Shown here: positions 55,273-63,379 of the stretch, in pieces
Position numbering within the stretch: the first letter of the stretch is position 1
Layout: the number at the start of each line of letters is the position of its first letter
Assembly (NCBI GenBank): GCA_020073085.1
Contig: JAIQFV010000026.1
Span: 1 to 64,000 of the forward strand
Reading direction: 5' to 3'
DNA length: 64,000 nucleotides
Origin: Terriglobia bacterium
Lineage (GTDB): Bacteria; Acidobacteriota; Terriglobia; JAIQFV01
Program-made: the position numbers and the translations under genes
The notes under the pieces: model-generated
What the model saw: the letters and a program-made list of their open reading frames with translations, nothing else
Database searches by the model: none
Told to the model about the DNA's origin: nothing

Positions 55273-56303
55273 AGTGTTAACTCTCCTTTCCTTTTGTTGA
55301 GTACTCGGTTTAGACCAACTCTCTTGCAACCTATTTAAACAACAAATCAGCCAGTTCGCTCACCGGTCGGGACGCTGCCGGCCAGTGCCAGACTCCCCCA
55401 ACCATCCCATATTGCGACTTGGAGGATGATCCCGGAGAATGGGTCGCGCTCACGGCAGGTCACGGTCATAACGAGGAGGAGTTCTGCCGCCGTCCCAAAC
55501 CGGATTCGGAGCAACAGCGGATTCACTTCGTCCAGAAACAACCAGCTCACGCGCTAAGACTCATTCGATTGTCCGTCACCCCGGCAAAGATTCTCGGATG
55601 CAGCATTCCCGCTCCGGATGCAGGTAACACTACCATTCCCTTCGCCATTCAGGGACCTCGGTACGGCGGGGCATCCAGCTCCACCTCATCGATCGAAGAC
55701 CTATAATTTGGACGCAAATTCTATCGCGTTTCGTGGCGCTACGCAAACTGGATTTTGTAAGCAATTCATTTGAATTGACCCTGACCAAGCCCTAAACTCA
55801 TTGATGGCCAGACGCCCCTCCATGTCGGCCCACATCTCATTGACGATCGGCTGGCATCTGAGGCTTTCGATCAAGAGATCCCATTCCCCAAACTGAACGG
55901 TAAAGAAAAGCTGCGGAGGCGGAGATCATTTGGTTTGGGAGCATTCGACGCATTTCCTCATTGGGTTGCGACCCGGCAGCATAGATCAGCAGGATGACAA
56001 CGGGTCGCGGTAGGGGTGCCCGGGGACGGGCATCCCTACCGCGACCCCTATTCATTCACTGCAAAAACGGATGACGCTGCCAAATACACATTGCGAAGAT
56101 GTGACCGGATCATCAGGCAGCCGCACACATGCCACAAGCGCATGTGTGCGCCACCCGGCCGTCCGGATTCCTGGCTGTGAATAACAAGTAAACGAAACAT
56201 TCCCTCAGACCAGATGATGGCCCTCATAATATGAAGGTCTTCTGTTCCTTGAATATGTCAACTGTGGGTGTGATAATTTAAGAGTTCCTTTCTGGAGGAC
56301 AAA
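55273..56303. other. Long intergenic region with two hairpins
   Basis: This kilobase has no gene I can support. Two inverted repeats stand out: 56002-56022 with 56027-56047 (21-bp arms, one mismatch, core GGTCGCGGTAGGG), and GCACACATG (56123-56131) with CATGTGTGC (56141-56149). Both look like dispersed REP-type palindromes. Short open frames inside lack family features. Confidence 0.5.
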
Positions 56304-56816
56304 ATGAGATTCCATAAATCCATTCTACCCATTTTTCTACTTGTGGGTTTAGGCGTGAATGTCTCCGCCCAACAAACGTGTTCTCAGGTGCAGGAGAAGT
56401 TTGACGGGATATCTACGTCGGAGCAGAGTCCCTCGCCGTCCGGTTGGGTTGAGGTCACAAGAAGTTTTGGACCTCCCACGCAGATGGAGCAAAACAAAGA
56501 CACCTCGGGTGTCTTTGCGCTCATTTACAATTTTGATGGATGCACTATAGCGTTTTGGCTAGACGGTCATGGCAAGGTAAATTCCAAGTCCTTTATACTC
56601 TCGCCCTCAGTTCTCGGGGGAGGTCGCATTCGGCCGTCAGTCCAATCTTCGACAAACTCAGCAGAAATTAGTGATAAAATCGCCTCACTCCAAGTGCAGA
56701 TGAATCGTTTACAGAGTGAATTGAACGATCTTCGAAGGCTGATACTGAACACGAATAATGGAAGCGCTAATCAATCCTCGTTCCCTTCCCCGACCTCAGG
56801 ATCTCACAAGAACTAA
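56304..56816 (+). CDS. Secreted protein with C-terminal coiled coil, unknown
   Basis: The 170-residue protein starts at ATG 56304 after TTTCTGGAGGAC. It has a signal peptide (HKSILPIFLLVGLGVNVSAQQ), a central globular part with a likely Cys pair, and a heptad-type helix (AEISDKIASLQVQMNRLQSELNDLRRLIL, about 122-150) that should oligomerise. I do not recognise the family. Its stop lies 10 bp before the next gene, so the two probably form an operon. Confidence 0.7.
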   Translation: MRFHKSILPIFLLVGLGVNVSAQQTCSQVQEKFDGISTSEQSPSPSGWVEVTRSFGPPTQMEQNKDTSGVFALIYNFDGCTIAFWLDGHGKVNSKSFILSPSVLGGGRIRPSVQSSTNSAEISDKIASLQVQMNRLQSELNDLRRLILNTNNGSANQSSFPSPTSGSHKN

Positions 56817-56825
56817 GGATGAAAC

Positions 56826-57671
56826 ATGAGCGGGTCGCATTTTGGAAAACCAAGTTGCCCTGGAACGTTGACTTGGTGGGGGTTCGGCTTCCGGGCGCTG
56901 CTCGTGGCACTGGCCTTGTTCCTTTCAGAGTCCTGTCATGGATCCCCAACCATCCAAATTCAGGCGATCCCCGAGGGGTCCATTCAATCACTCCGGCTCG
57001 AATTGCCCCCCTCGTTGGAGCCCGAGCGAGGCAAGTACGAGACCGATGTGTTAAATGGCCTTGAGGAGGTCTCCAATTTCTTTCGGGCTTTGGGCTTCGA
57101 ATTGCCGAGCGAGCGACTCATCGACTCAGTCCTCGTGTTTGACAGTTCATCCAAGGGGCGAGAGTACATGATGAGGGAGTATGGGGCGTCCTCGGAGAGT
57201 ATTCCGGAAACCTTTTCAGGGACAGTGGAAGGTAAGAAACTCCTCCTGGTTTCCCGCGAGTCGTACCGGGAGGTCTGGCGAAAGCTGTATTCCGAGTGGC
57301 CATGGACCGACAAGACCTATCATCAGTTAATAGTCCATGAGCTGGCTCATCGGGCGCATGAAGCGATTGCGATATCGCGGTATGGCTCGGCAGACGCCAT
57401 GGGTCCACCATGGTTCTTTGAAGGCCTCGCGGTGATTTGCGCCGGCCAATTTGAAACCGACCGGCCACCAATGAGCCGCGAGGAGATCGAGAAGCAAGTC
57501 GGAGCCGGCCACACGCCAAAGGCCTCCTATCCGCTCTATGGCAGCATTGTCCGCTCCCTTGTTGCTCAGTTCGGGATGAAGACCCTGATTTCCAGAGCCT
57601 CGGAGCCGGGATTTCCAGAAATGCTGTGGTCAATCATTGGCCACCTTATTCGGAGTTGTCATGAAACCTAG
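56826..57671 (+). CDS. Secreted putative gluzincin metallopeptidase (peptidase-MA-like)
   Basis: The 281-residue protein carries an N-terminal membrane segment (GFGFRALLVALALFLSESCHG). It contains LIVHELAHRAHEA (HExxH, about 173-185) followed by PPWFFEGLAVICAGQF, in which the Glu of FEGLA is the expected third zinc ligand 20-odd residues on. This is the gluzincin arrangement used by peptidase-MA-like proteins. Its substrate is unknown. It overlaps the start of the next gene by 11 bp and follows a small secreted protein with a coiled coil, perhaps a partner. Confidence 0.75.
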   Translation: MSGSHFGKPSCPGTLTWWGFGFRALLVALALFLSESCHGSPTIQIQAIPEGSIQSLRLELPPSLEPERGKYETDVLNGLEEVSNFFRALGFELPSERLIDSVLVFDSSSKGREYMMREYGASSESIPETFSGTVEGKKLLLVSRESYREVWRKLYSEWPWTDKTYHQLIVHELAHRAHEAIAISRYGSADAMGPPWFFEGLAVICAGQFETDRPPMSREEIEKQVGAGHTPKASYPLYGSIVRSLVAQFGMKTLISRASEPGFPEMLWSIIGHLIRSCHET

Positions 57672-58215
57672 ACGAAAGATTATCGTTTACATCGCGACAA
57701 GCGCGGACGGCTACATTGCCAGACCAGACGGCGATGTGGAATGGCTCAATCGCCGGCCCAGTACGGTCGATTACGGCATTCGCAAGTTTTACCCGACCAT
57801 CGACACGATCCTGTGGGGACGCAAGACCTATGACTGGCTCCTGAATTATTACAAGAAGAGAGGCAAGACGAAGGGGCTGTTCGACACGAAGCTTGCGAAC
57901 TATGTCTTTTCCCGGAAGCCGCCGCGACGCGCGACACCTGGCGTGAAATTCGTTTCAGAGCCGGTCAAGGTGTTTGCGCAGCGGTTGCGCGCGACGCCGG
58001 GCAAGCACATCTGGATGATGGGCGGTGGAGAGTTGATCGCCTCCTTCCTCGACGCCGGCGAGATCGACGAGTTCGACATCCATGTCATTCCGGTGCTTAT
58101 CGGCGAGGGGATACCCCTTGTGGCGCCGCGTCATCGCGATGTGCCGCTCCGCTTGCTCTCATCGAAGAAGTACCCGGACGGAGTCGTTCGATTGCGTTAT
58201 GAAGTTCCGCGGTAG
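57661..58215 (+). CDS. Dihydrofolate reductase family protein (RibD C-terminal-like)
   Basis: The 184-residue protein begins MKPRRKIIVYIATSADGYIARPDGDVEWL, the N-terminal signature of the DHFR/RibD-C fold. It has TILWGRKTYDWLL, IWMMGGGELIASFLDAGEIDEFDIHVIPVLIGEGIPL and a final YPDGVVRLRYEV. Enzymes of this group reduce pterin, flavin or other substrates with NADPH, and few are characterised. It is the first gene of the cassette-like run that ends at 60.2 kb and is followed by an attC-like element. Confidence 0.92.
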   Translation: MKPRRKIIVYIATSADGYIARPDGDVEWLNRRPSTVDYGIRKFYPTIDTILWGRKTYDWLLNYYKKRGKTKGLFDTKLANYVFSRKPPRRATPGVKFVSEPVKVFAQRLRATPGKHIWMMGGGELIASFLDAGEIDEFDIHVIPVLIGEGIPLVAPRHRDVPLRLLSSKKYPDGVVRLRYEVPR

Positions 58216-58264
58216 CTCCGGGAGAGACACCCGGTGGGACTGGACGGTTCGATCCCCGGCCGCG

Positions 58265-58340
58265 GGCTAACAAGCGATTGCAGCCGCCGACGGTCGGCGC
58301 GACAATGAGGCCGACGCCGCTGAATTGCGGTCATTGGGCG
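58265..58340 (+). repeat. attC-like element 1
   Basis: The left side GGCTAACAAGCGATTGCAGC contains RYYYAAC-like GGCTAAC. The right side GACGCCGCTGAATTGC pairs with it imperfectly and is followed by TCATTGGGCG, which resembles the GTTRRRY core with ATT for GTT. It lies between the DHFR-like and DUF1697 genes and resembles the elements at 58921 and 59588 in both sides. Confidence 0.45.
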
Positions 58341-58374
58341 CTAAGAGGAGTCTCCTCATGGAGGCAGCGATTAC

Positions 58375-58917
58375 ATGACGATCTATATCGCGTTCTTACG
58401 GGGCATCAACGTCGGCGGGAAGAGTCTTTTGCCGATGAAAGAACTTGTCGCTGTGCTTGAAGACCTCGGCTCCCAAAACGTCCATACATACATCCAAAGC
58501 GGCAATGCGGTGTTCGAGAGCAGAGACAAAGACGCTTCGCGGCTTTCAAGGACGATCAGTGCTGAAATCAAGAAGCGCCGGGGATTCGAGTCCCATGTCC
58601 TCGTGTTGAAGCTCAAAGACCTCGAAAGGGCAATTGCGGAGAACCCCTTCCCCGAAGCTGAGATCGATCCCCGATTCTTACATGTGGGTTTTCTCGCCTC
58701 CTCACCCCGGAATCCTAACCTGAAAATGCTCGAAAGCATCAAGAGCAGCAGCGAACGATTTCATCTGATCGATAACTTGTTTTATCTGCATGCACCCGAA
58801 GGAGTGGGCAAATCCAAGCTCGCGGCCAAAACCGAGAAATTGCTCGGCGTCGCAATGACTGATCGTAATTGGAGAACTGTGCTCAAAGTCTGGGAAATGG
58901 CAAAAGGGTTAACGTAA
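58375..58917 (+). CDS. DUF1697 family protein
   Basis: The 180-residue protein begins MTIYIAFLRGINVGGKSLLPMKELVAVLEDLGSQNVHTYIQSGNAVFES, the characteristic DUF1697 start, and ends with APEGVGKSKLAAKTEKLLGVAMTDRNWRTVLKVWEM. These soluble proteins of 170-180 residues are common in accessory DNA, including integron cassettes, and have no established function. The start ATG is at 58375; an earlier ATG at 58358 is out of frame. The stop lies 3 bp before attC-like element 2. Confidence 0.95.
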   Translation: MTIYIAFLRGINVGGKSLLPMKELVAVLEDLGSQNVHTYIQSGNAVFESRDKDASRLSRTISAEIKKRRGFESHVLVLKLKDLERAIAENPFPEAEIDPRFLHVGFLASSPRNPNLKMLESIKSSSERFHLIDNLFYLHAPEGVGKSKLAAKTEKLLGVAMTDRNWRTVLKVWEMAKGLT

Positions 58918-58920
58918 TGG

Positions 58921-58996
58921 CGCCCCACGACGGGTTGCAGGCGACATGGCTCTTCTGCGCTCCGCAACGCGCCAGAACCCAACCGTTCATTGGACG
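58921..58996 (+). repeat. attC-like element 2
   Basis: The left side CGCCCCACGACGGGTTGCAG is matched by the right side CGCGCCAGAACCCAACCG, followed by TTCATTGGACG. It has the same GGGTTGCAG word as element 3 and the same CATTGG end as element 1. It lies between the DUF1697 gene and the broken GNAT gene. Confidence 0.4.
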
Positions 58997-59250
58997 ACGA
59001 GCAGTCATCCACCGCACGTTCTCGCTGGGAGCCAAAAGTGTCCTTTGATTGTCAACCGGTTTTGAAGGGCGACCTCGTCGAGCTCAGGCCACTTCGCTCC
59101 CAAGATTACAGTGATTTCTACGCCGTCGCAGCCGATCCGCTCATTTGGGAACAACATCCGGACAAGAAGTTGACGCGCCAAGTGTTCAGCGGACATGCCA
59201 ATTGGGAACCAGGTGTTGATCTCTCAAGGAGTATAAGCCATGTCAACTAA
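58990..59250 (+). pseudogene. Truncated GNAT acetyltransferase (N-terminal part only)
   Basis: The frame reads VLKGDLVELRPLRSQDYSDFYAVAADPLIWEQHPDKKLTRQVF, a RimJ/RimL-type GNAT N-terminus, and then departs into unrelated sequence and a stop. The acetyl-CoA-binding motif A is missing, so it cannot be functional. It overlaps the next gene's start by 11 bp. Probably a relic left by deletion inside the cassette-like run. Confidence 0.7.
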
Positions 59251-59632
59251 GCCAAAGACGATTGACGATTACCTCGTGTCCTTGAGCAAGGAGAAGCGGG
59301 CGGCGCTTGAGAACCTTCGAAGGGCCATCAAGTCCGCGGCGCCGAAAGCTGAAGAGTGCATCAGTTACAATATCCCAGCCTTTCGTCTTGCCGGAAGGCT
59401 GCTGGTGGCCTTTGGCGCGGCCGCGAACCACTGCGCCTTTTATCCCGGAGCTTTTCCCGTGAAAGCCCACAAGGACGAACTCAAGGCCTACGACACCAGC
59501 AAGGGCACCATCCGCTTTCAAGCGGACCGTCCCCTACCGGCCACACTGGTGCGGAAGCTGGTAAAGACGCGGATCACGGAGAAAACCCTCCAACAACGGG
59601 TTGCAGCGGGCAGAGCTACGCGACGCCGTTGA
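59240..59632 (+). CDS. DUF1801 (YdhG-like) family protein
   Basis: The 130-residue protein starts MSTKPKTIDDYLVSLSKEKRAALENLRRAIKSAAPKAEECISYNIPAFRLAGRLLVAFGAAANHCAFYPG, a clear DUF1801/YdhG match. It ends with the family's KGTIRFQADRPLPATLVRKLVKTRITE. Members have a frataxin-like fold and unclear roles. The start follows CAAGGAGTATAAGCC. Its last codons run into attC-like element 3, which is typical of cassette genes. Confidence 0.94.
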   Translation: MSTKPKTIDDYLVSLSKEKRAALENLRRAIKSAAPKAEECISYNIPAFRLAGRLLVAFGAAANHCAFYPGAFPVKAHKDELKAYDTSKGTIRFQADRPLPATLVRKLVKTRITEKTLQQRVAAGRATRRR

Positions 59633-59649
59633 AGCATAGCGTTGGGTGG
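59588..59649 (+). repeat. attC-like element 3
   Basis: The left side CTCCAACAACGGGTTGCAGC contains YYYAAC-type TCCAAC. The right side GACGCCGTTGAAGCATAGC pairs imperfectly with it and ends GTTGGGTGG, which fits the GTTRRRY core. This is the best-preserved of the three elements, and the next gene starts within about 25 bp of it. Confidence 0.5.
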
Positions 59650-59672
59650 ACGCAAGCCAGAAAATGCTTGGT

Positions 59673-60203
59673 ATGGCTAATGAAATGAGACAGCGAAGCG
59701 ACGGCACGGTGACGCTCAGTCTTTTTGCGCATAATGACGCTCACGCGCTGTGCAACGGAGACCGTGATCCAGAGCATCGGCGCCGGTTCGAGTTTCCCGG
59801 CGACTTCATCCCGTCGCTGAAGCACTCCGAGAACGCCATCGCCCGATGGGAGCAAGAGCGCCTTGCCGGCAAGCGCTTTCCCTTCGCCGTCCGGGATACC
59901 GCAACCGACGAACTTCTGGGTGGTTGTGAGCTCAAGCCTCTTGATGACGAAGTGGCCAACCTGTCTTATTGGACCTATGCCGCTCATCGTCGCCGCGGAG
60001 TTGCCGCACGCGCCATTGCCTTGGCGTGCGCTATCGCATTCGAAGATATGGGTTTTCGTCGGTTGGAGGTCGTTACCGATCCCGACAATGTCGGATCACG
60101 CCGGGCCGCAGTCCGCAACGGATTCAAGGAAGTGGGGATGCGTGAAGGGCGGATCCTCCACGTCGTCGAAGTGGACGAGTACCACAAACGGGTGTCTGCG
60201 TGA
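59673..60203 (+). CDS. GNAT family N-acetyltransferase (RimJ/RimL-like)
   Basis: The 176-residue form begins MANEMRQRSDGTVTLSLF; in-frame starts at 59646 (GTG) and 59664 also exist and no Shine-Dalgarno decides. Motif A is YWTYAAHRRRGVAARAIALACAIAFEDMGFRRLEVVTDPDNVGSRRAAVRNGFKEVG, with the HRRRGVA acetyl-CoA loop and the N..S...A..NGF motif B typical of RimJ/RimL enzymes. The acceptor amine is unknown. It is the last gene of the cassette-like run, and no attC-like site was seen after it. Confidence 0.88.
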   Translation: MANEMRQRSDGTVTLSLFAHNDAHALCNGDRDPEHRRRFEFPGDFIPSLKHSENAIARWEQERLAGKRFPFAVRDTATDELLGGCELKPLDDEVANLSYWTYAAHRRRGVAARAIALACAIAFEDMGFRRLEVVTDPDNVGSRRAAVRNGFKEVGMREGRILHVVEVDEYHKRVSA

Positions 60204-60326
60204 TCTTCCGAGGGAACCCTCCCGACACGCCGCTGCTGGCCGGCGAGCGGCGCATCTCGGAAATGAGCGGCAAGCCGTAAGCGCCCAAACTATTTTGGTC
60301 GAATCCATTCTCATCGGAGGTCATCC

Positions 60327-61130
60327 TTGATCATTGCCCTGGCGTCGCCTCGGATCGCCTCAACGCTTGATGAGGGGTTGGACAAGATCAAGCGGCTCCT
60401 GTCCGAAGCTTCGGCCCAAGGCGCGGAGATCGTGTGTTTCCCTGAAGCTTATCTCCCAGGTCTGCGGGGACAGGATTTTGAAGTATTGCCCTTTGATCAG
60501 ACACAACAGGAACGAATACTGCACGCCGTGGCGCAGTGGGGGCGAACGTATGCGGTGGCCACGATCCTCGGGATGGAAAGTTTCACGGAAGCAGGCCGGC
60601 AGATTGTCGCCTTTGTCATTGACGCCCGGGGCCAGGTCCAGGGATACCAAACCAAGAACCAGCTGGATCCGACCGAAGATCAGTTCTATGTGCCCGGAAA
60701 TACCCGGCGACTCTTCGAGGTCAAAGGGATTAAGTTTGGAGTGGTGATCTGCCATGAGGGCTGGCGCTACCCGGAGACGGTGCGGTGGGCGGCGGTGCGG
60801 GGCGCCAAGATCGTCTTTCATCCCCACCACACCGGCAGTGATCGAGAGGGTGTCCGTCTGACGCAGTGGGGCGCGGCCAGCGGCCCTTACTACGAGAAGG
60901 CGATGATGATGCGCAGCCTGGAGAACACCATCTACTTTGCCAGTGTCAATTATGCTTTGCGCTTCCAGGAATCGGCGACAAGTCTCATTGCCCCGTCAGG
61001 CCAGTGCCAGGCGTACTTACCCTATGGACAGGAAAGCATCTTGGTGCAGAAGATCAAAGTCGAGGAAGCGACCGGTTTGCTGGCCACTCGATACGCACCC
61101 GAGCGTTATCAAGAATTCTATTTGGAGTGA
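60327..61130 (+). CDS. Carbon-nitrogen hydrolase (nitrilase superfamily)
   Basis: The 267-residue cytosolic enzyme has the nitrilase catalytic triad: Glu in VCFPEAYLPG (about 41), Lys in YQTKNQLDPTEDQFYVPG (about 109) and Cys in VVICHEGWRYPE (about 145). It hydrolyses amide or nitrile C-N bonds; the CHEG motif in place of CYD or CWE suggests a less common subgroup. It starts at a TTG 7 bp after GGAGG, a clear Shine-Dalgarno site. It is monocistronic, followed by a long inverted repeat. Confidence 0.9.
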   Translation: MIIALASPRIASTLDEGLDKIKRLLSEASAQGAEIVCFPEAYLPGLRGQDFEVLPFDQTQQERILHAVAQWGRTYAVATILGMESFTEAGRQIVAFVIDARGQVQGYQTKNQLDPTEDQFYVPGNTRRLFEVKGIKFGVVICHEGWRYPETVRWAAVRGAKIVFHPHHTGSDREGVRLTQWGAASGPYYEKAMMMRSLENTIYFASVNYALRFQESATSLIAPSGQCQAYLPYGQESILVQKIKVEEATGLLATRYAPERYQEFYLE

Positions 61131-61189
61131 GCGCGCCACCCTAAGTGCAGCCCAGCCCGCTCCGCTGGCACTTCGCTGCGCAAGTGATG

Positions 61190-61706
61190 CTCTAGGCCCG
61201 AAGGGCTGTCAGATTGTCGCCCCACCTGAAGCTCCGCGTTCTTTGCGGAGCGAGGGTGGGGTACCCATGAGAGAAAATGTGAGAGCCCCGCTTGCGGGGT
61301 GAAACCATCTCCTTAGGTCCAAATGTGCCGAACGCCTTATTCAAGGCCTTGCACTCGGAAAGAGTTCGCGGACCCTTGCGGAATAGAGATCTTCCATGGG
61401 CCCTCCTGCTAACAGGAAAACCGAGTGTGTCCCGATATCGCTTCGTGAGTCCAGCGGACGGATTTGGGCTCCCCTAATTCGTTAAACGAGAAAGGTAACA
61501 GGGCCGGAGCGAAAGTATTGCGAAGAGGGACATGCCAGGCAATTATTGTCCGGTTGTCCAAGATTCACTCGGCAGATTCTTTCGCCCCGCAAGCGGGGCT
61601 AAGATGTCATCGGGGAAACGCGTACCCCACCCTCGCTCCGCCCCGCACAGAACGCGGGACGGCGCTTCAGGTGGGGCTACAATCTGACAGCCCTTCGGGC
61701 CTAGAG
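61190..61706. repeat. Large inverted repeat element, about 115-125-bp arms
   Basis: The left arm (61190-61303) begins CTCTAGGCCCGAAGGGCTGT and ends at GCTTGCGGGGTGAAA. The right arm (61580-61706) is its reverse complement with small indels. The arms share AGATTGT, CCCCACCTGAAG, GGAGCGAGGGTGGGGTAC and AGCCCCGCTTGCGGGG. The 276-bp middle (61304-61579) has no gene. It may be a MITE-like element or two REP clusters in opposite orientation. Confidence 0.85.
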
Positions 61707-61889
61707 GGGTGAAGGCGTCGCTCAATGAGCACCCAGTCAGGGGAATCGAATGTTCCTCCGACATTAATTATGGTCTTCAACTTCGGAATTCTGGTTTGTA
61801 CAACTATGTGACCTCCTCCTCTGAGGGAAAGTGACTGCTCGAGCGCAAGCCCCTTGGACGCGAGAACAGCGGAAGGTTGTGTTGAGACA

Positions 61890-62114
61890 ATGGATTTCGA
61901 TACGCAGATCAAGTTAGCAGTCTACGGTCACTTCGCCGAGACGGGGCGAAGGCCCTCGCCGGAAGAGGTGGCCGAGCTTGCCGGTTCGGTGGTTGGAATT
62001 GTATTGGGCGCTTACGCGAGACTGCGGGGGCAGAGACTGCTCGTCCTTGAGGCGGATGGATCGTCAATCCGCATGGCGCCCCCCTTTTCGGGAGTCCCGA
62101 CACATTTTTTTTGA
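61890..62114 (+). pseudogene. Truncated MerB-like (alkylmercury lyase family) N-terminal domain
   Basis: The 74-residue frame from ATG 61890 reads MDFDTQIKLAVYGHFAETGRRPSPEEVAELAGSVVGIVLGAYARLRGQRLLVLEADGSSIRMAPPFSGVP, resembling the winged-helix N-terminal domain of alkylmercury lyases and their relatives. It stops just where the catalytic domain would begin. The downstream bases do not continue it in any frame. It is probably a decayed gene; a free-standing small DNA-binding protein is less likely. Confidence 0.6.
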
Positions 62115-62202
62115 CCGACCAAAAGGATTTGCAACATGGCCCGCCGCTCGACAGAATCCTTCTAGACGCACCGAGCGGCGGGGCGTATGCTGGCGTCACA
62201 CC

Positions 62203-63132
62203 ATGAGAGCTGTCCTCTGCACGCGTTACGGCCCACCAGAGGTGCTTCGACTCGCGGAGGTCGAGCGACCCATCCCGCGCCGGAACCAGGTCCGCATTCG
62301 GATCTTCGCGACGGCCGTGACGGTGAGCGACTGCGTCGTCCGTGGTCTGAAGGCGCCCCGCCGGTATCGGATCCTGTTTCGGTTGCTGGCCGGCTGGAAC
62401 GCGCCGCGCCGACAGATCATCGGGATGGTGCTCGCCGGAGACGTCGATTCCGTCGGCCGAAACGTCACGTCCTTCAAGGAAGGCGATCAGGTATTCGGTA
62501 TGAGCCGTTGGGTGGTTGGCGCCTATGCGGAGGAGGTCTGCTGGCCAGTGAACACCCTCTTGGCGCCCCGGCCGACGAACCTCAGCTACGAGGAGGCTGC
62601 GGCCCTTCCGTACGGGGGCCTGTTGGCGATGCATTGCCTGCGCAAGGCCAGGCTCCGGCCCGGCCAGCGCGTCTTAGTCTATGGCGCTTCGGGCGCCATC
62701 GGCACCGCGGCCGTCCAGCTCGCCAGGCACTTCGGGGCTGTCGTGACCGGTGTGTGCAGCACCACGAATCTGCAGCTGGTCGAGTCGCTCGGCGCCGAGA
62801 CGGTCCTCGACTACACGCGAGAGGACTTCACCAGCCGGGGAGAGCGCTACGATCTCATCCTCGACGCCGTGGGAAAGCGCAAGAGCGCGGCTGCAATGCG
62901 GGACGCCAGACGCGCCCTGACGACGGGCGGGACGTGCATCTCGATCGATGACGATTTCCCGAGTCTGACCCTGCAGGACCTGAATCTGCTGCGGCGGCTG
63001 GCCGAGTCGGGAGCGCTGAAGCCGGTCATCGATCGCCGCTATCGGCTGGAGGAGATCGTCGAGGCCCACCGGTACGTCGAGCTGGGACACAAGAAAGGCA
63101 ACGTGATTGTGACCGTCGGGCCGCGCTCCTGA
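62203..63132 (+). CDS. MDR-superfamily NAD(P)-dependent oxidoreductase (quinone-reductase type)
   Basis: The 309-residue protein starts at ATG 62203 (MRAVLCTRYGPPEVLRLAEVERP), typical for zinc-free quinone-oxidoreductase-like MDR enzymes. The N-terminal GroES-like domain ends near GDQVFGMS, and the Rossmann motif is RVLVYGASGAIGTAAVQLARHFGA (about 150-175). The C-terminus shows KPVIDRRYRLEEIVEAHRYVELGHKKGNVIVTV. No zinc-ligand cysteine pattern is visible. It may reduce quinones or enones with NADPH. Its codon use is more GC-rich than neighbours to the left, so recent acquisition is possible. Confidence 0.9.
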   Translation: MRAVLCTRYGPPEVLRLAEVERPIPRRNQVRIRIFATAVTVSDCVVRGLKAPRRYRILFRLLAGWNAPRRQIIGMVLAGDVDSVGRNVTSFKEGDQVFGMSRWVVGAYAEEVCWPVNTLLAPRPTNLSYEEAAALPYGGLLAMHCLRKARLRPGQRVLVYGASGAIGTAAVQLARHFGAVVTGVCSTTNLQLVESLGAETVLDYTREDFTSRGERYDLILDAVGKRKSAAAMRDARRALTTGGTCISIDDDFPSLTLQDLNLLRRLAESGALKPVIDRRYRLEEIVEAHRYVELGHKKGNVIVTVGPRS

Positions 63133-63379
63133 AACCCAGAGGAGAGATCCTGGCCGGGTCCCTCACCACGTCGTTGTAACCAGGGTCAGATCGGGAAATT
63201 GAACAATTCAGCATCGCAAAGACGAAGCTGCATTTATCGACTCGATTTGGTACATCGCCACCGTGTCCAAATATGATAGGCATTGTTTCAGCGATCTCCA
63301 TTTGTCCAAAGTCCCGACCTGACCCCACCATGCGCTCGTGAGACTATTTTAGGTCGTCCCCGACAAGAGGAAGGATCCC

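Noticed and set aside
55347-55706. Short frames on both strands in the VOC to 56.3-kb gap
   Set aside because: No conserved motif, poor starts, and codon use unlike neighbours.
60204-60326. A fourth attC-like site after the GNAT gene
   Set aside because: The region has small inverted words (CGCCGCTG, GAGCGGCG) but neither the GGGTTGCAGC-type left side nor a CATTGG/GTTGGG end.
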